Assembly (NCBI RefSeq): GCF_047495875.1
Contig: NC_092460.1
Span: 2,914,001 to 2,978,000 of the forward strand
Reading direction: 5' to 3'
Length of the DNA: 64,000 bases
Source of the DNA: Pithys albifrons albifrons
Lineage: Eukaryota > Chordata > Aves > Passeriformes > Thamnophilidae
A model generated the notes under the pieces. That model made no database searches and was not told where the DNA came from. It saw nothing but the letters and a program-made list of their open reading frames with translations. The translations under genes and the position numbers were made by a program. Of this stretch, positions 11,052 to 23,521 are shown in pieces. Numbering within the stretch: position 1 is the first letter of the stretch; every line of letters begins with the position of its first letter.

Positions 11052-11920
11052 AAAGATTTGCAAACCCCCCCCCCCTTAATGTTCAGCATTTCCACTGAGG
11101 GTGAAAATGAGAAGTTTAAAAACTCTTGACTGTGAACAAGACAACAGAGACTGGGGGAGCTTTTAATGCCACCCCTTTTTTCCTGAAGCAGAACCTGCAC
11201 TAAAGCCAAGGAATTTCAGGGAAAATCACATCAGAGCAGGGCTGCAACTTGGTTTGCAGGGGGATGAATGAGGCAGCTCTAATTTGGAATTATTGGGACT
11301 CATTTTGCAGTTTTATGCAAGGATTATAAACATATTTGATGCAATCACTGGAGCCCCTGAGTTTCTGTTCCCCTCCCTTTCATTTGATCCCCCTGTGGCA
11401 CTTGGATTTGGGTGGAATTGGGATCTCTGCATCTTCTTTTAGTGCCTCACTCCCAGTTATGCTGTTAAAATATTGTTCTAATGAACATTCTTTGTGCTGC
11501 CCTTGGATTTCTGATTTATTGGCTGCTCTCTGAGCAGATTATTGAGGGGGAAACACCCTCCCTTTCCAAGTGGCAGGAAAATGCAGACTCTGATTACTCT
11601 GATATTGAATGTAAGTGCAGGAAAAGCCTCAGAGCACCCGAAATCATACAAAAAAAAAATCCAAATACTGCTGAAAACACCACAGTGTGTTCATGGATGG
11701 GCTGGAAGGAGGAAAAAGAAGGAGTAAAATTCATTACCTGAGTTAGTTGGTGATAAACCCTCAAGTGACTACAGGAAAGAGCTGAAGTGCAAACAATTAT
11801 GACTGTAATGTGAAGGTCAGGTTTGTTTACCAGCAGCAGCACAGAGGGAAAGAGCTGGAAAAATGCACCTGGAATAAACCCTCCTGCCTTTATAAAAAAG
11901 GCATCAGAGATAAAACTGTG

Positions 11921-13152
11921 TGTTATGGGTTCACCCAGGTGGGCCTAGATTTGGGCTCTGAAGTCTGGACTAGGCTGAAGCTGTCAGCTGACTTGAGCTG
12001 GGCTGAGCCAACAGCTGACCTCTGCTAGCCAGTAAGTTTGTATTCCATCCCACATTATGGCATCATCTCCAGGGCAGTAGGAACCAGTGTGGGAGTGGTT
12101 AAGGCAGTCTCTTCTCAGCCTCCTCTTGGGAGGACACACGATGCTGTCCCAGGGGGGATGGAGAGGACCAGGCCCACCACTGGCTCACAGGGGATCTCAG
12201 GAAAGTAAACTGTGTTGTTCTGGGTCTCTCCTTTCTGCTTGGGTTTGTCTCCCTGGGGAATAAGCTTCTTCTTAAGTAATGTGTAGTTAGGACAGTAGAA
12301 TTTGTGTGTTTGTTATGAAGTTGAGGTGGGGAACTTGTTGTTGCAGACTTGTGTGAGTGTATATTTGTACTCTCTTCTAATTGTCTCTTTCTTTCTGTGA
12401 AAAATATATGTATAGTTTTAGTATAAATGCAGTTTGAAGTGGTTTTTTTCTTTCCCCTTTCTTTTCCTCCCTTTCCCTGGTGTTAGGAGGGAGGCTTTTC
12501 TCTCTGTGCTTGGGGGGGGAATGGCAATTTGTCATGGGTTCACCCAGGTGGGCCTAAATTTGGGCTCTGAAGTCTGGACTAGGCTGAAGCTGTCAGCTGA
12601 CTTGAGCTGGGCTGAGCTGACAGCTGACCTCTCCTAGCCAGTAATTTTGTATTCCATCCCACATTATGGCATCATCTCCAGGGCAGTAGGAACCAGTGTG
12701 GGAGTGGTTAAGGCAGTCTCTTCTCAGCCTCCTCTTGGGAGGACACACGATGCTGTCCCAGGGGGGATGGAGAGGACCAGGCCCACCACTGGCTCACAGG
12801 GGATCTCAGGAAAGTAAACTGTGTTGTTCTGGGTCTCTCCTTTCTGCTTGGGTTTGTCTCCCTGGGGAATAAGGTTTTTCTTAAGTAATGTGTAGTTAGG
12901 ACAGTAGAATTTGTGTGTTCATTAAGAAGTTGAGGTGGGGAACTTGTTGCAGACTTGTGTGAGTGAATATTTGTACTCTCTTCTAATTGTCTCTTTCTTT
13001 CTGTGAAAAATACATGTAGTTTTAGTATAAATGCAGTTTGAAGTGTTTTTTTTTCTTTCCCCTCTCTTTTCCTCCCTTTCCCTGGTGTTAGGAGGGAGGC
13101 TTTTCTCTCTGTGCTTGGGGGGGTTGGCAGTTGCTTATCTCAAACCAAGACA
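11921..13152 (+). mobile_element. Endogenous retroviral LTR insertion made of two tandem LTR copies
   Basis: The whole block starts TGTTATGGGTT, ends AAACCAAGACA and is flanked by the exact 5-bp repeat CTGTG (11916-11920 and 13153-13157). Ends are imperfect inverted repeats (TGTCATGGGTT against TGTCTTGGTTT). Inside, the sequence repeats with a period of 609 bp. Copy 1 (11921-12529) lacks the final ~20 bp; copy 2 (12530-13152, 623 bp) is complete. The copies are roughly 97% alike. No internal retroviral region is present. A 5-bp duplication suggests an ERVL-type element. Orientation is uncertain; a TATAAAT word near the 3' part is on plus. Confidence 0.8.
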
Positions 13153-13157
13153 CTGTG

Positions 13158-14110
13158 TTTCTCAGGAAATACAGACACATTTCCTAACAGATGTGCTGAT
13201 TTCAGAGCTCTTTCAGCTTCAGGTATAATCAGATTCATGTTCTCTGGAACTTCCACCAGGAAATCAGAGTTTCTTGGGTTTATTTTTTAGCCCTTCTGGC
13301 TCCTGCAGCTCGATACAATTCTTGCATTTTGGTTGTCAGGCACACAATATTTTGAAATAAAGCCCCAAAAAAATGATGACTCTATTCCAGGAGCCCAGAA
13401 GAATAACATGGTGCATATTAAAATAAAACTTTTAGGGAATGCCAAGCATTCTTTTTATTCAAAGAAAAGGCATTTGTCAGCATATTTCTTGCTGTAAAAA
13501 ATGCTAAATAATGAATGAAGTTGTGTCTAACTTTATTCCTGCTCCAGTGGTTCTGTGTTTGTGAATCAAAGAGGAACCTCCCAGCAGTTCCTTTGCCATC
13601 ACTCAACAACAGATGTGATTAAAATGTCATACTCTGCTTGATTTATCTAAAATTGTTGGAACTTTGACTGTGTGGGCTCCATCCTGAGCTGCCAGAGGTG
13701 TCAGGAGCTCCAGTGAAATCCAAAAATGTTGGAGACTCCCAGATCCTTCCAAGTCATGGGTAAGAGCAGTGATGGTCTGATGGATCCTAAGGGAGCTCAG
13801 TGGCTCAGGACCCACCCCCAGATGTCCATCTGGGCTTTCTGGAGAAACTGAGGCCTTGAAAAATGGCCTGGTGGTGCATAAAATAATTATAAATTAATCT
13901 AATTAATGGCTGGGAAGAAAAGAATGAAAGATAAATGTGAGTCCCAGATACGTGATGGAGAGACCTCACAGCTCTCCTGCCTCATGGACCTGCTGCCTCT
14001 GCTGCTGATGGGGGGCTGTGAGGAATCCACAGGAATTCTTGCTTGGAATGCAAGAGTTCTGGAATTTCCTGGCTCTGAGGAGACTGTAAATGGGTAGGAA
14101 GCAAAGGGAG
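13158..14110. other. Single-copy intron stretch, no gene seen
   Basis: AT-rich sequence between the LTR element and the 20-bp array. Open frames are short and unsupported by splice signals. Confidence 0.6.
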
Positions 14111-14862
14111 GGATGAACTTGGGATTCATGACGTGAATTTGGGATTCATGAGGTGAGCTTGGGATTCATGATGTGAACTTGGAGCTTGGGATTCATGACG
14201 TGAATTTGGGATTCATGACATGAGCTTGGGATTCATGATGTGAACTTGGGATTCATGACAGGAATTTGGGATTCATGACGTGAATTTGGGATTCATGATG
14301 TGAATTTGGGATTCATGACAGGAATTTGGGCTTCATGACGTGAATTTGGGATTCATGATGTGAATTTGGGATTCATGACGTGAACTTGGGATTCATGATG
14401 TGAACTTGGGATTCATGACATGAACTTGGGATTCATGATGTGAACTTGGGATTCATGACGTGAACTTGGGACTCATGACGTGAATTTGGGATTCATGATG
14501 TGAATTTGGGATTCATGATGTGAATTTGGGATTCATGACATGAATTTGGGATTCATGACGTGAACTTGGGATTTATGACATGAACTTGGGACTCATGACG
14601 TGAATTTGGGATTCATGATGTGAATTTGGGATTCATGATGTGAATTTGGGATTCATGACATGAATTTGGGATTCATGACGTGAACTTGGGATTTATGACA
14701 TGAACTTGGGATTCATGACGTGAATTTGGGATTCATGATGTGAACTTGGGATTCATGATGTGAACTTGGGATTCATGACATGAATTTGGGATTCATGACA
14801 TGAACTTGGGATTCATGACGTGAACTTGGGATTCATGACATGAGCTTGGGATTCATGACGTG
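14111..14862. repeat. 20-bp minisatellite, about 37 units
   Basis: The unit is TGAATTTGGGATTCATGACG with T/C, ACG/ATG/ACA variants; the period is exactly 20 bp apart from one 10-bp irregularity near 14180. Variant order shows a six-unit (120-bp) block at 14461-14580 repeated identically at 14581-14700. Confidence 0.98.
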
Positions 14863-15324
14863 GTGTTGGAAAGGACAGATGGGATTGGAAGTGACACAAA
14901 AAAGGACATGAAATGGTCCTTCAGCAGCACAATGTTTGGGAACAAATCCCCACCTGAAGGACAAGCCAAGCTGCTCACCAGGGGTTGGCAGAGCCAGGAG
15001 GTTCTTGTGTGAGCACTTCAAAGCTGCTCAATAAATATTCCCTAAGAATGTGGTAGGACACAATTTTCTTTCATGTCTTGCATGAATGATTTCTTTTTTA
15101 TATCTAATTTTCCTTTCCCCAAATTATTACTTTCCCCCTTATTTTCTGAAGAAAGCACAGTGGCTTTTTTTTTTCCTGATTCCCATTTTTTTCTCTTATC
15201 CAACTCAGGTTTTCAGCTCCTTGGGACAACAAGTTATGTTCTAAATGATAATTCCACAATTATTGAAGGAAAAACCCAGTCCTATGTACCAAGGTTTTAT
15301 TAAGTGAGTCTAGAGAGCTTTGCA

Positions 15325-15492
15325 AGGTGAGTATTGGAGCTATTTCCAAGGTGAGTATTGGAACTATTTCCAAGGTGAGTATTGGAACTATTTCCAAGGT
15401 GAGTATTGGAGCTATTTCCAAGGTGAGTATTGGAACTATTTCCAAGGTGAGTATTGGAACTATTTCCAAGGTAAGTATTGGAGCTATTTCTC
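15325..15492. repeat. 24-bp minisatellite, 7 units
   Basis: Seven units of 24 bp, each with AAGGTGAGTATTGGA and CTATTTCC. On the plus strand each unit holds a perfect 5' splice-site consensus AAG|GTGAGT (GTAAGT in the last). The array sits about 390 bp from CNTN6 exon B but on the strand opposite to the transcript. Confidence 0.97.
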
Positions 15493-15884
15493 TGAATAAT
15501 CACTATAAATATTTACCTGAAATGTGAGAATTAGAAATGGGTAAGGATGTCCCCCCTCTGCTTTCCAAGCATTTACTGTTGGATGGAAGGTTTGATCACA
15601 TACAGATGGGCAGCACTTCCATTTTCCCATTTTTTTCCCAGCTGTTCTGTGGCTTCACGATTAATTTTGTGTATATTAAAGTACTTCAGGGATGGTTTTC
15701 AATGCTGTGCTTTCTTTTCCCAGGTGAATTTTTTCAACATCAGACTAACAAAAATATTTCCCCTAAAATTTACTCTCTGTGAGTGCTCCACGCATTTCAT
15801 GGGGTGGAAATCTCTTTATTCCTGATTAAAACCCAGCTCAAAGATTCCCAGTGAGAGACAACCCTTGCCCAAAGTTGACTTCAC

Positions 15885-16011
15885 CTGTAGTGTGGGGGTG
15901 GATCTCCTTGGGCTGTGCAGTTCAGCAGGAGCTCTGGGTGTGCTGAGCCCATGGGATAAGTGACATCATATGGCTCTTGGATAAAAATAGGCCCATGAAG
16001 GGTTTCTTCCC
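15885..16011 (-). CDS. CNTN6: CNTN6 second coding exon (first half of Ig domain 1)
   Basis: The minus strand has a polypyrimidine tract ending TTTCACAG, then 127 nt of open frame, then donor GTGAAG. The phase is 2 + 41 codons + 2, accepting the split Gly from exon A and giving a split Arg to exon C. The mature N-terminus reads GEETLHGPIFIQEP, typical of contactins, and the exon continues to LLLNCTAQG and PPPHYR. Cys50 is the first disulphide Cys of Ig1, and the NCT at 49-51 is an N-glycosylation sequon. The exon has 41 whole codons, the same as the human CNTN6 segment I recall. LHGPIFIQEP is also seen in CNTN4, so this exon alone would not decide the paralogue. A 24-bp minisatellite starts about 390 bp further into the downstream intron. 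Confidence 0.9.
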
Positions 16012-16020
16012 CTGTGAAAG

Positions 16021-18749
16021 AAAAACAATTATTTAAGATTAGGTGTCTTCGGTGTGTCCTTGCACATCAAATTGTCCTTTGGAGTCCTTTGCTCTCAGGC
16101 AGAAGTTCAGGTCTGCCATTACATTCAGCTGAGAATCCACCTGCAGCCATTTGACTGTTAAGGAGGGAGTATTTCATATATATATTTCATATATAATAAA
16201 ATCCCAGATCCCTGGTGCTGGTGATTTATGGTGCAGGTGACAGGAGAGATTGGCTTCTCTGCACATTTCCCATGCAGCTCTAAGTCCAAATATTAGAATG
16301 TCCCCATTTACCTCAGGCTTGTGCCTTGGACACCAAGTGGCACAGGAGAGGCTGGAATTTGGTTTTCTGTCTTTGGTCACACCACAGTCTGAGCACATCA
16401 CTCACCTCTTCCCCTCCCAGCCTCCCCAGCCTTGGCTGTATTATTATTTTGTGTCCTTCAGCTGGCCTGGTTTGGGTTTGTTTGGGGGGTTTTTGTTTGT
16501 TTGATGTTGGGTTTGGTGCTTCCTCCCCCCCCCTTTCTGGTCCTTTTCAGCCAGAATTGGCATTAAATAATCACCTTTTATTTCCCACTTTCAGAATGAA
16601 ATGATTGGAAAGCAAACCAGAACTATTTCTCTTTTCCATGCCTGTCTTTCCTGTGGTGGGGAGAAGACATTTGGAAGGCAGAGCAACTCTCAGAGGGGCT
16701 GGCTGGGTATGGCTAAATAGTCTTTTGTTTTTGTTTGTTTTTTTTTTTCTCCTGCCACTCTTTTAATTTTAATCCCTTGACCAATTTAAAGACTTTTTTT
16801 TTCACTGATTCTACAACTGTCCCTTTGACTTGTCTGTTCTTTGGGAGGATTTTTTTTTCCCTTCTGGGATAATTTCCCCAGTTCTTCTCCTTACCTTCCT
16901 GACAGTGAAAAGCTGTGAAAGAGCAAAACGACCCAGAGGTGATTGTTGCACATTTTCAGTCAATTTAGTTGGGTGGGCCAGGGGGGAGCTACTTGATGTC
17001 CATAAAAATCCCTCCTTCATCTCATAAAAATGGAAATATTTTGGTAAATCTGGAATTAATTTCCCCTGTTTTGTTCTAAATGGAATTTCACCTTATTTGT
17101 CATCTGCAGACTATTGAACATCTTAATTCTTGCATCCCCTTTCCACGTCCTTATTACAGGAGGCCCTTCAGGTGTTGAATAAGGACACAAAATTTTGTTC
17201 CAACAGCTCCTTTTCCTGTCACAAAAATGCTCTCCAGGAATTTCAGTACAGGCAACTTCTTGCTATCAGTTTGTTTTCTCTTTAATATCCTTTTCTTGCT
17301 GCAGAAAATAACCCCAAATTTGTGAGAAATGATGTGCACTTTCTGAGCCAATGGTGTCCTAGGAGTCCATCTCTTATTTATAGAAAAGGTCAGGCTGGTC
17401 AGTTCTAATTTCCTGACACATCCTTTTGTGTTTCCTACAGAAAATGGTCATATATTTCTCCCCATTCTCCAGATTCAATGCAGTCCCCATGATTCCTCCA
17501 GAGATACATGTGATAAATGAATCTCTGTTGGGCTGTTTATTTATTAAAAAAATAAAAAGATTTAAATAATTCAGATTTTCTGAATCTATTGGGCTGCAAA
17601 TGTTTGATTAAATGTATCATTTTTATATATGAAAATCAAGTGTGAGTCCTCGATGTGGTGCTGGAAAACAAATATCAGCTCTTGTTTTGAAATGTTTTAG
17701 AAGTTCAACTGTGTTTCTTTATGACACCAAATCAGTTTGATCTCCACAAAGCCCATAATTATGCAGTCAGAATTCAGATGCAAAGGGTGAAAATGAATCA
17801 ATGCTCTTTCCTTCATTACATGGTATTGTCTCAGCCAAAGCAGAGATTAGCACAGTGCCAATGGAAGGGGAGGAGCCCTGGATTTTCCATAATTATGGAC
17901 CAGCAGGAAGATCCCAGAGCTCCCTTTCCCTGCCTGATGGGCAATGCTCAGTTCTGTTGGGCTGAGGATTCCTGCCCAGTGCAGCTAAAGAGGTTTCAGT
18001 TGGTCAAAAATAACTATTTCAATGTTTCTGCCTTGTCTCATCCAAACAAGGAGAAAGAAGGAGAAATCCAGAATTTATTTCCAGCCAAATCCTGCTCCCT
18101 GTTCTTTCCTCTTCTCTGACTCTGGTTGGCTTCAGGTTGAGCTCCTTCTGAGGTTTGTGCCCAGCTGGAAATGCCAAGCAGCACATGCTGAGAGCAATTC
18201 AGGCTGGCCCAGCCCCAGCCTGGGCAGTGTGTAAAGACAACTCAGTGGACCAATATTACAAACAAACTGAGTTTTAAAATCCCTTTCCTCCCACAGATCT
18301 TCCTTTCTATAAGATTTTTTTTTTTTTGCAAAGTGGAGGAGTTGTAATTACCATTATTCCAAACTCCTCAGTGACATCAGACAGAGCTGGTTGGGTGAAC
18401 CTGGGAGTGTCCTGGGAACATCACCCTCCATTTGTGGAGTGAGATTTGGGTTTGTCTGAGGGAATCAGCTCCAAGTGGCCAAAGTCAAGAGGATCCTTTG
18501 CTCCAGGAGCAGAAGGGACAGTTCTGTTGGGCTGAAAGATCTGCAGTATTTGCAGCTTCTGGGACCATCTCTGTGTCCATGGTATTTTGTGGTGATGAGC
18601 CCTTGGTGGGGCAGAACAAGCAGCTTCAGGTCTTGCTTTAGGAATTAATGATGGGCTGGGGGTGTTCTTTCCTCCCTGGGGTTCATGCAGAAGGCATGGA
18701 GGGGTCGTGCTGCTCCCTGGGAAGGTGCAGATGGTGAGGGTGGGCAGGC
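16021..18749. other. Single-copy intron stretch, no gene seen
   Basis: AT-rich DNA above exon B with T/G-rich runs (16470-16510, 16720-16750). It includes the branch-point and polypyrimidine region of exon B at its lower edge. No other exon or known repeat was recognised. Confidence 0.6.
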
Positions 18750-18898
18750 CCTGGTGTGGCTGCCCCATCCCTGGGAGTGTCCAAGGCCAGGTTGGACAGG
18801 GCTTGGAGCACCCTGGGCTGGTGGGAGGTGTCCCTGCCCATGGCAGGGGTAGCACTGGGTGGGCTTTAATGTCCCTTCCAACCAAACCATTCCATGCC
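18750..18898 (+). mobile_element. CR1 LINE fragment, 3' end, old
   Basis: TGGCTGCCCCATCCCTGGGA, GGACAGGGCTTGGAGCACCC, CATGGCAGGGGTAGCACTGG and CCTTCCAACCAAACCATTCC give the CR1 3' UTR in order. Confidence 0.85.
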
Positions 18899-20139
18899 TC
18901 AATCTGTACCATATCAGTGAATCCTCCTGGAAGTTCACAAGAATAAAGAGACCAGAATAACAGCAAGATCCAAACTCTAAAAAGCTTCTTAGTGCAAATT
19001 GCAATAACTCACATAAGCAAACCAGATAAGGAGGAATTTATCCAGGCTATTAAGTTCCAGGAAGGCTGTAAATTCCAGGGGTAGGGAGTTTCTAATGAAT
19101 CTTCCTTAATGTGCCTTAGATAGAGCTTCATATCTGATCCAAAACATTAATATGACTTTATGGGCCAAAGCTGACACCTGATTAAGAGGCCTCTTTTAAA
19201 TCAGCTGGATAGTAAAACACCTGTCAGTTTTAGCAAAAAGGATGGGACAGGTGAGTTGGACACCTCCTCCTTCTAATGACAGCAGGAAAAATGTGAAAAA
19301 TCCAAAATCTCTTTAATTTTCCTCTCAACTGAAGAGATTGGTAATTTAAATTGGAAGAGGGGAGTTTGTAGGATCCACATCCCAAAGTCTTTCCCTGCAA
19401 ATAACACTGAGGCTTTTTTTTTTTTTTTGCTTGAATCTTGTCAGAAGCAGAACGGAATGATTATTTCCCTCATCAAGGGGCTGGATCAGGGAGCTCAAGG
19501 ACTTTAAAAGGAACATGAGAGATGCAAAATGAGAGGTAAGGGATGAGACACTGTGTACAGTAACACACATCACTTCAAGGAATCAGATATTGAGGCTGAA
19601 AGAGAAGATGGGGGGGGAAAAGGAGCAGAAAAGGACCATGAAAGTGTTCTGTGGAAAGGAAAACAGCTTGTCAGTGGGTGAGACAGGCCCCCCTCCTCTG
19701 CCTCTCCTTGACACCCAGCTCAGAGAGAAGCAGGAGACACACAAAGAGAGGAGATGAGATGTTAGAGGTTTGAGCAGAAACAACCCAAAGCCTGTAGGAT
19801 TTCCCCAAAGGGAGATCCTGTGTTTGCTCCCTGCAGACATTGATGTGCAGAGCTCCAGAGGCTCCAGAGCTCCTTTCAAGCTGCAGCTTCTGTTGAAGGA
19901 TCAAACTGGGCGTTGGGGTGTGATGCCACATTGCCTGTGCCATCAGACACCAGCTCTGGGCACACACCCTGGTGCCTGTGATGTGGGAGAAGGGCAGGCA
20001 CTGGGGAGGGGCAGGGGGGAAGTGCTGGCACTGCTGAAGGCAGAGAAAGGCTCAGTAATGAGCTGAAGTTTGGTGCTCAAGCCCAGATTTGTACAGGGAC
20101 TGACAGCCAAGAGTGCAGGGCAGCCCTTGCACAGAACAG

Positions 20140-20450
20140 ACTCAGAGGACCATTAAAGTTGGAAAAGACTCATCAAAGATCAAACCCAACCATCCACCAC
20201 CTCCTCAAGTGCCACATTCTCATGTTTTTTGAACTCTCCCAATGATGAAAACTCCACCACTGCCCTTGGAAACCTCTTCCAATCCTTTCCAACTCTTTCC
20301 AGGAAGAAATTTCTCCTAATATTTAATCTAAACTTCCAACCCTTTCCAGGAAGAAATTTCTCCAATATTTAATTTAAACCTCCCCTGGTGCAACTTTAAG
20401 CCATTTCCTCTTGACCTCAGCAGCCCTTCCTTGAGATTTAAAAACTAAGA
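20140..20450 (-). mobile_element. CR1 LINE fragment, old subfamily
   Basis: Reverse-strand CR1: the 3' end lies near 20140 and the ORF2 end (GGAAGAAATTTC, AACTCTTTCC) near 20290-20360. The GGAAGAAATTTCTCC segment occurs twice (20301 and 20350), a small internal duplication. Diverged from the young copies. Confidence 0.65.
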
Positions 20451-20505
20451 AGACCAGAATATTTAGGGTTCCTCCAGCTCTGATTAAAGGCACATAAATT
20501 AAGAG

Positions 20506-21563
20506 CTGGCTGGAGGGTCAGGCCCAGAGAGTGCTGGTGAACGGAGCTGCATCCAGCTGGTGGCCGGTCACCAGTGGTGTCCCCAGGGATCTGTGTTGGG
20601 CCCAGTCCTGTTTAACATCTTTAGTGATGATTTAGATGAGGGGATTGAGTCCATCAGCAGCAAATTTGCTGATGACACCAAGCTGGGAGGGAGTGTCGAC
20701 CTGCTGGAAGGCAGGAGGGCTCTGCAGAGGGATCTGGAGAGACTGGAGAGATGGGCTGATTCCAATGGGATGGAGTTCAACAAGGCCAAGTGCAGGTCCT
20801 GCCCCTTGGCCACCCCAACCCCCTGCAGCGCTCCAGGCTGGGCACAGAGTGGCTGGAGAGCAGCCAGGCAGAGGGACCTGGGGGGACTGAGGGACAGGAA
20901 GCTCAACAGGAGCCACCAGTGTGCCCAGGTGGCCAAGAAGGCCAAGGGGATCCTGGCCTGGATCCAAACTAGCGTGGCCAGCAGGCCCAGGGCAGTGACC
21001 CTTCCCCTGGACTCTGCCTTGGGGAGGCCACACCTTGAGTGTTGTGTTCAGTTCTGGGCCCCTCAGTTCAGAAAGGACATTGAGGGGCTGGAGCGGGGCC
21101 AGAGAAGAGCAACGAGGCTGGAGAAGGGACTGGAGCACAAGTGCTGTGGGGAGAGGCTGAGGGAGCTGAGGGTGTTCAGCCTGGAGAAGAGGAGGCTCAG
21201 AGGTGACCTCAGCACTGTCTGGAACTGCCTGAAGGGAAGTTCTGGCCAGGTGGGGGTTGGTCTCTTCTCCCAGGCACTCAGCAATAGGACAAGGGGGCAC
21301 GACGGGCTCAAGCTCTGCCAGGGGAAATTGAAGTTGGAGATGAGAAAAAAATTCTTTGCAGAGAGAGTGCTCAGGGATTGGAATGGGCTGCCCAGAGAGG
21401 GGGTGGATTCCCCATCCCTGGAGGTTTTTCAGCTGAGCTTGGCTGCGGCACTGAGTGCCATGATCTGGTAAAGGGACTGGAGTTGGACCAAGGGTTGGAC
21501 TCGAAGATCTTGGAGGTCTTTTCCAACCCAATCCATTCTATGATTCTGTGATTCTATGATTCT
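20506..21563 (+). mobile_element. CR1 LINE with part of the reverse transcriptase, frameshifted
   Basis: A 1.06-kb 3' piece of CR1. It codes for [21 protein letters not shown] and FADDTKLGG, the latter holding the ADD catalytic motif of the reverse transcriptase palm, then the thumb and C-terminus to the octamer end. One T is missing just before PQGS, so the upstream frame is lost. With a truncated 5' end it cannot be autonomous. Compare the copy at 42045, which keeps this base. Confidence 0.95.
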
Positions 21564-22989
21564 AAATTTTAAATGTTTTCAATACAAATGATTCTGTATC
21601 CCCTCAGTTTTCTTCCTTGAGAAATGAGTCAAACATTCCAGTATTTTCCCTGTTGTTCAAACAGAACCTCTGTGGCAAAAAACCTGCTCAGGTTATGAAC
21701 TGACTGTACAATTTCCTGAAGTGCCTGGATGCAAAAACAAACAATAAAGCCATAAAATATGTCTTTAATTACTTATATAACCAGCCCTCATCAGAATCTA
21801 GCATATAAAATCAAGGTGTAATACATCACAGGTAATAATTAAGGAAGTATTATGCAAAATGCTGCCATATTCTTGAGAATTATGAGCCTTTTTCAATTAA
21901 ATATATATAGTGACAAAAGATTTTGTCAAAAGCTCCTGCTTCCAACATTTTTTAACAGTCCTGTTGTGATAACCAGCATTGCTGCAACACTTTGAGTTGA
22001 TTTTCTGGGGATATAATTGGGGTATCAGGGCATTTATTACCCATCTCACAGATACACACATTCTAATTGCAGAATAATTAATGAGAGATTTCTAAATGCC
22101 AAGAAGTGACATCCCTCTTAATGCCACCCTGAGTGCAGCAATGACGCTCCTGTTTCAGGTTTTGGTGGGACAGACAAACCTCCAAATATCCCCTGAAGGT
22201 TCCAGAGCAGGAGTTGAGGTTGAAGAGAAGGCCAATTGCTCCAGTGGTGGGTTCTGAGGAACATTCAGTGGAGCTGCTCTGATTGACACACAGATTGAGG
22301 AACAATTCAGGGTGGGATTTGGGTGAAGGTGCCACAGCCTGGATCAGGCCAGACTATAAAGACACCACTGGGCCAACTGTATTAATAATGGCATCATTTA
22401 TTTAAAATTAAACCTGGGAGTAACAATGGTCCAATTCCTAATCCTGATATTTTTATGGCTTTGTGAAAAGATTTTCTGAAGGTTTTGATCTATTTTTGAA
22501 GGTGTAGATAAACTAAATAAAAAGTGAAAATCACCTGGGGGTTTGTTTTATGTCCTGAACTTGGCCATGTCCTTCAGTTTGAGAACTTTGGGGGACAGAC
22601 ACCTAATTCTGGGGACAAACCTCCCTGATGAGGTGGGAGGGCTGTGCCTTGGGATGTTCAGCAATCCTGATGTTCCCCCTTCTCAGGGTTTTCTGTCACC
22701 AGGCAGGATGAATAAATCCTAATGAACCTTTTCCAATCTACTGCCCAAGCACTTTGTCCAGTGTAATCTCAGCTCAAAGGGAGCCCCAGATGCAGTGACA
22801 GATCCTGTTTGCTGCATTATATTCCTGTAATACTCATTTGGCACCGTTGCCAAACTGACTGAAGGTTTAATTCAATAATTTATAATACAGGAAAAGATAA
22901 CAGCTCTATCATTTAATATCCTGCCACTTAAAGAAACCCAGCACTTTGTTTCTCTCTGACTTTGGTGCAAAATGGTGCTTTAATGTCTT
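21564..22989. other. Single-copy AT-rich intron, no gene seen
   Basis: Between two CR1 copies. TATATATA occurs near 21902; nothing else recognisable. Confidence 0.6.
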
Positions 22990-23521
22990 AGGATCACAGA
23001 ATCATAGAATCATAGAATGGATTGGGTTGGAAAAGACCTCCAAGATCATCGAGTCCAACCCTTGGTCCAACTCCAGTCCCTTTACCAGATCATGGCACTC
23101 AGTGCCACGGCCAAGCTCAGTTGAAAAACCTCCAGGGATGGGGAATCCACCCCCTCTCTGGGCAGCCCATTCCAATCCCTGAGCACTCTCTCTGCAAAGA
23201 ATTTTTTTCTGCTCTCCAACTTCAATTTCCCCTGGCAGAGCTTGAGCCCATCGTGCCCCCTTGTCCTATTGCTGAGTGCCTGGGAGAAGAGACCAACCCC
23301 CACCTGGCCAGAACTTCCCTTCAGGCAGTTCCAGACAGTGCTGAGGTCACCTCTGAGCCTCCTCTTCTCCAGGCTGAACACCCCCAGCTCCCTCAGCCTC
23401 TCCCCACAGCACTTGTGCTCCAGTCCCTTCTCCAGCCTCGTTGCTCTTCTCTGGACTCGCTCCAGCCCCTCAATGTCCTCTCTGAACTGAGGGGCCCAGA
23501 ACTGAACACAACACTCAAGGT
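22990..23521 (-). mobile_element. CR1 LINE, young, 3' 530 bp
   Basis: Reverse-strand copy from the octamer end (ATAGAATCATAGAATGG) to CAACACTCAAGG, where it is truncated. Nearly identical to the matching part of 24645-25668. Confidence 0.95.

Larger units (their letters stand above)
5172..15884 (-). other. CNTN6 intron between second and third coding exons
   Basis: A 10.7-kb intron (GTGAAG to CCTCAAAG). It contains a SINE, the 21-bp, 20-bp and 24-bp minisatellites and a tandem-LTR insertion. These repeats make up about half of it. Single-copy blocks are 5172-5695, 9460-10967, 11052-11915, 13158-14110 and 14863-15324; the last two are AT-rich, and I see no gene in any of them. Confidence 0.8.

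Noticed and set aside
20560..21471. 303-codon reverse-transcriptase-like frame as a host gene
   Set aside because: Part of a 5'-truncated, frameshifted CR1 LINE, with many near copies in the window.
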